Assembly: GCA_023425615.1 (NCBI GenBank)
Contig: JAFACJ010000353.1
Location: 1-6,607 of the forward strand
Direction of reading: 5' to 3'
DNA from: Actinomycetes bacterium
Lineage (GTDB): Bacteria > Actinomycetota > Actinomycetes > Streptosporangiales > Streptosporangiaceae
DNA length: 6,607 nt
Shown: positions 5,150 through 6,607 of the stretch, piece by piece
Position numbering within the stretch: position 1 is the first letter of the stretch
How the letters are laid out: each line of letters opens with the position of its first letter
Notes under the pieces: generated by a model
The model's input: the letters and a program-made list of their open reading frames with translations, nothing else
What the model was told of the DNA's origin: nothing
Databases searched by the model: none
Translations under genes and position numbers: made by a program

Positions 5150-6607
5150 GTGACGGGGGTGCCTCGGGTACCGGGAGAGATGTTCCGGTTCACCGCCACG
5201 GAGAAGGCCGAGCTGCACACCGCGGTGCTGTGGGCCTTCGGAGAGGCCAACGAGAGGCTGCTGACCGCGCTGACCGTCGATCAGGTGCTGGAACGGCTGC
5301 ACGAGGCGGGCTGGTACCTGGCGCTTGAGATCGGCGAGCTGAGCACGGCACTGGACAAGCTGGTCCAGTGGGGGCTGCTGGACGTGGTGTTCAACCACGC
5401 GGGGCACTTCGCCACGGCCGAGGAGTACGAGCGCAAGAACCTCCAGTACTCGCTCACCAAGTGCGGGGAGGCCGCGTTCGCGGGCGTCCAGCACGCACTG
5501 GTCGTGCTGAGCTCGTCCGGGGCGCTCCAGACGGCGGTCCTGGACGCGATCGCCGACCGGCTGAACGAGCTGGGAACACTGCTGGCGGACGACGACCGCG
5601 GCAAGGACAGACGCATCTTCTCCGCACTCCAGGAACTCGAAGGCCACCTGGAGGCCCTGCGCACCAACACCAAGGGCTTCAACGGAGAACTCCAACGGCT
5701 GCTGCGCGTCGAAGGAGCCGACCTGGCGACCTTCCACGAGGTGAAACGCGCGACCGTCAGCTACTTGCAGGAGTTCGTCACGGACCTGGAATCCCGGGCG
5801 GAGGCGGTCACCGAAGCACTGGAGACGGTGACCGCGTACGGCTCGGGCGTGCTGCACACGCGGGCCCTGGCAGGTGCCGAACTCCCCCCGGTACACGGCT
5901 CCGACCCGGCGGCGGCCTGGCTCCAGACGCGCGCCGTCCGCTGGGAGGCGCTGCGCGACTGGTTCGCCCCCGAGGACGGCGGGACACCGCGCGTGATGCA
6001 CTTGCACGACGTGGCGCGGCGGGCCATCGTGTCGCTGCTGCAAGTACTCGACCGGATCACCGACTCCCGGCGGCGCTCCTCCAGCGTGGCGGGCGACTTC
6101 CGGACGCTGGCACGCCGGTTCGCCGCCGCGCCGTCCGAAGGGGAGGCGCACCGGCTGTGGGCCGTGGCGTTCGGGCTCGGCTCCTCCCTGCACGCCCACC
6201 TCGGACACGAGGACGCCGAACTGATCCCCGCCGGGATCCCCTGGGGCGAGGCCGACCCCGTCCGGGTCTCGGCCCTCCTGCGGGAGAAGGGCAAGACCGA
6301 GCGCATGGGCAGGCCCGGACGGGTCCGCGACGTCGCGGCGGTCCGCGCCGCGCGAAGGGAGCGCGCCGAACGGGAACGCGCCGAACTCGAGGCGGCGTGG
6401 GCGGTGCTCGCGACACCGGGCCCCGTGCGGCTGTCGTCGTTCGTGACGCTCGACCACGGCACCTTCGGCCGCCTCCTGGAACTCCTGGGACGCGCCCTCG
6501 CCGAACACGCGGACACCGACGGGGTGCGCCGCGCCGTCACGTCCGACGGGAGGGCCGAGATCATCCTGCGTCCCCCGCCGGACGAGGCGACGGCCGAGCT
6601 GCGCACC
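5150..6607 (+). CDS. jetA: TIGR02677/DUF2397 family protein, JetA-like Wadjet subunit (3' end outside window)
   Basis: An open frame of 486 codons without a stop runs to the window edge. It matches my recollection of the TIGR02677 (DUF2397) family along its length: FRFTATEKAELHTAVLWAF (12-30), LTVDQVLERLHEAGW (41-55), a winged-helix-like LDKLVQWGLLDVV (68-80), YSLTKCGEAAF (100-110), a long helical middle (about 125-240), VAGDFRTLARRFA (313-325), AHRLWAVAFGL (333-343), IPWGEADPVRVSALLREKGK (363-382) and RLSSFVTLDHGTFGRLLELL (427-446). The charged RRERAERERAELEAA (402-416) is probably coiled coil. Family members are roughly this size, so only some 15-20 residues should be missing. TIGR02677 proteins act as the kleisin-like JetA of Wadjet SMC complexes, which recognise and cut circular plasmid DNA. 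The start is GTG at 5150 after GGGGGAGGAGG (5133-5143), 6 bases away; an in-frame TGA at 5117 bounds it. V4 and M11 are alternatives. Confidence 0.88.
   Translation, partial: MTGVPRVPGEMFRFTATEKAELHTAVLWAFGEANERLLTALTVDQVLERLHEAGWYLALEIGELSTALDKLVQWGLLDVVFNHAGHFATAEEYERKNLQYSLTKCGEAAFAGVQHALVVLSSSGALQTAVLDAIADRLNELGTLLADDDRGKDRRIFSALQELEGHLEALRTNTKGFNGELQRLLRVEGADLATFHEVKRATVSYLQEFVTDLESRAEAVTEALETVTAYGSGVLHTRALAGAELPPVHGSDPAAAWLQTRAVRWEALRDWFAPEDGGTPRVMHLHDVARRAIVSLLQVLDRITDSRRRSSSVAGDFRTLARRFAAAPSEGEAHRLWAVAFGLGSSLHAHLGHEDAELIPAGIPWGEADPVRVSALLREKGKTERMGRPGRVRDVAAVRAARRERAERERAELEAAWAVLATPGPVRLSSFVTLDHGTFGRLLELLGRALAEHADTDGVRRAVTSDGRAEIILRPPPDEATAELRT

Noticed and set aside
4859..6508. 549-codon minus-strand open frame opposite the TIGR02677 gene
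   Set aside because: It spans two convincing plus-strand genes and the gap between them, and its translation has no family resemblance; it is a GC-bias shadow.
1..6607. tRNA or rRNA genes, CRISPR array, insertion sequence or attachment site
   Set aside because: No cloverleaf, regularly spaced repeat, transposase or integrase coding sequence, or long direct repeats were seen; nearly all of the window is covered by the genes listed.

Overview
The window looks like chromosomal DNA of a high-GC actinomycete, such as Streptomyces or a relative. Coding sequence is strongly GC-biased at third codon positions, GTG starts occur beside ATG starts, Shine-Dalgarno sites are purine-rich, and every recognisable protein family is common in actinobacteria. 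Genus cannot be fixed from this sequence alone.

Left part (1-3818, minus strand): a tight operon read right to left. In transcription order it encodes a flavin-dependent oxidoreductase (MSMEG_0569 type), a metal-dependent amidohydrolase, a small MSMEG_0572/Sll0783-type nitrogen-starvation protein and an MSMEG_0568/Sll0785-type radical SAM enzyme. A further gene probably begins in the last 21 bases and leaves the window. Three of these four are signature members of the Nit1C cluster, known from cyanobacteria, mycobacteria and proteobacteria and linked there to nitrogen starvation, polyhydroxybutyrate formation in Synechocystis and cyanide assimilation in Pseudomonas. The amidohydrolase is not a standard member as far as I know. 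The nitrilase that lies between the Sll0783 and radical SAM genes in Synechocystis is not at that position here.

Middle (3819-4041): a 223-base divergent intergenic region, AT-richer than its surroundings. It holds a nested inverted repeat (3870-3908) containing a partial match to the actinobacterial GlnR box, and a GC-rich leader hairpin directly before the ribosome binding site of the flavoprotein gene.

Right part (4042-6607, plus strand): an ADP-ribosylglycohydrolase (DraG/ARH-like) gene, a 94-base gap with a 7-bp dyad, then a nearly complete TIGR02677/DUF2397 gene that runs off the right edge. TIGR02677 proteins are the JetA (kleisin-like) subunit of one class of Wadjet anti-plasmid systems, so jetB, jetC and jetD homologues are predicted just beyond position 6607.

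The window thus joins the end of a nitrogen/nitrile metabolic operon to the start of a probable defence operon, with an ADP-ribose hydrolase gene between them. Which side that gene belongs to is open.
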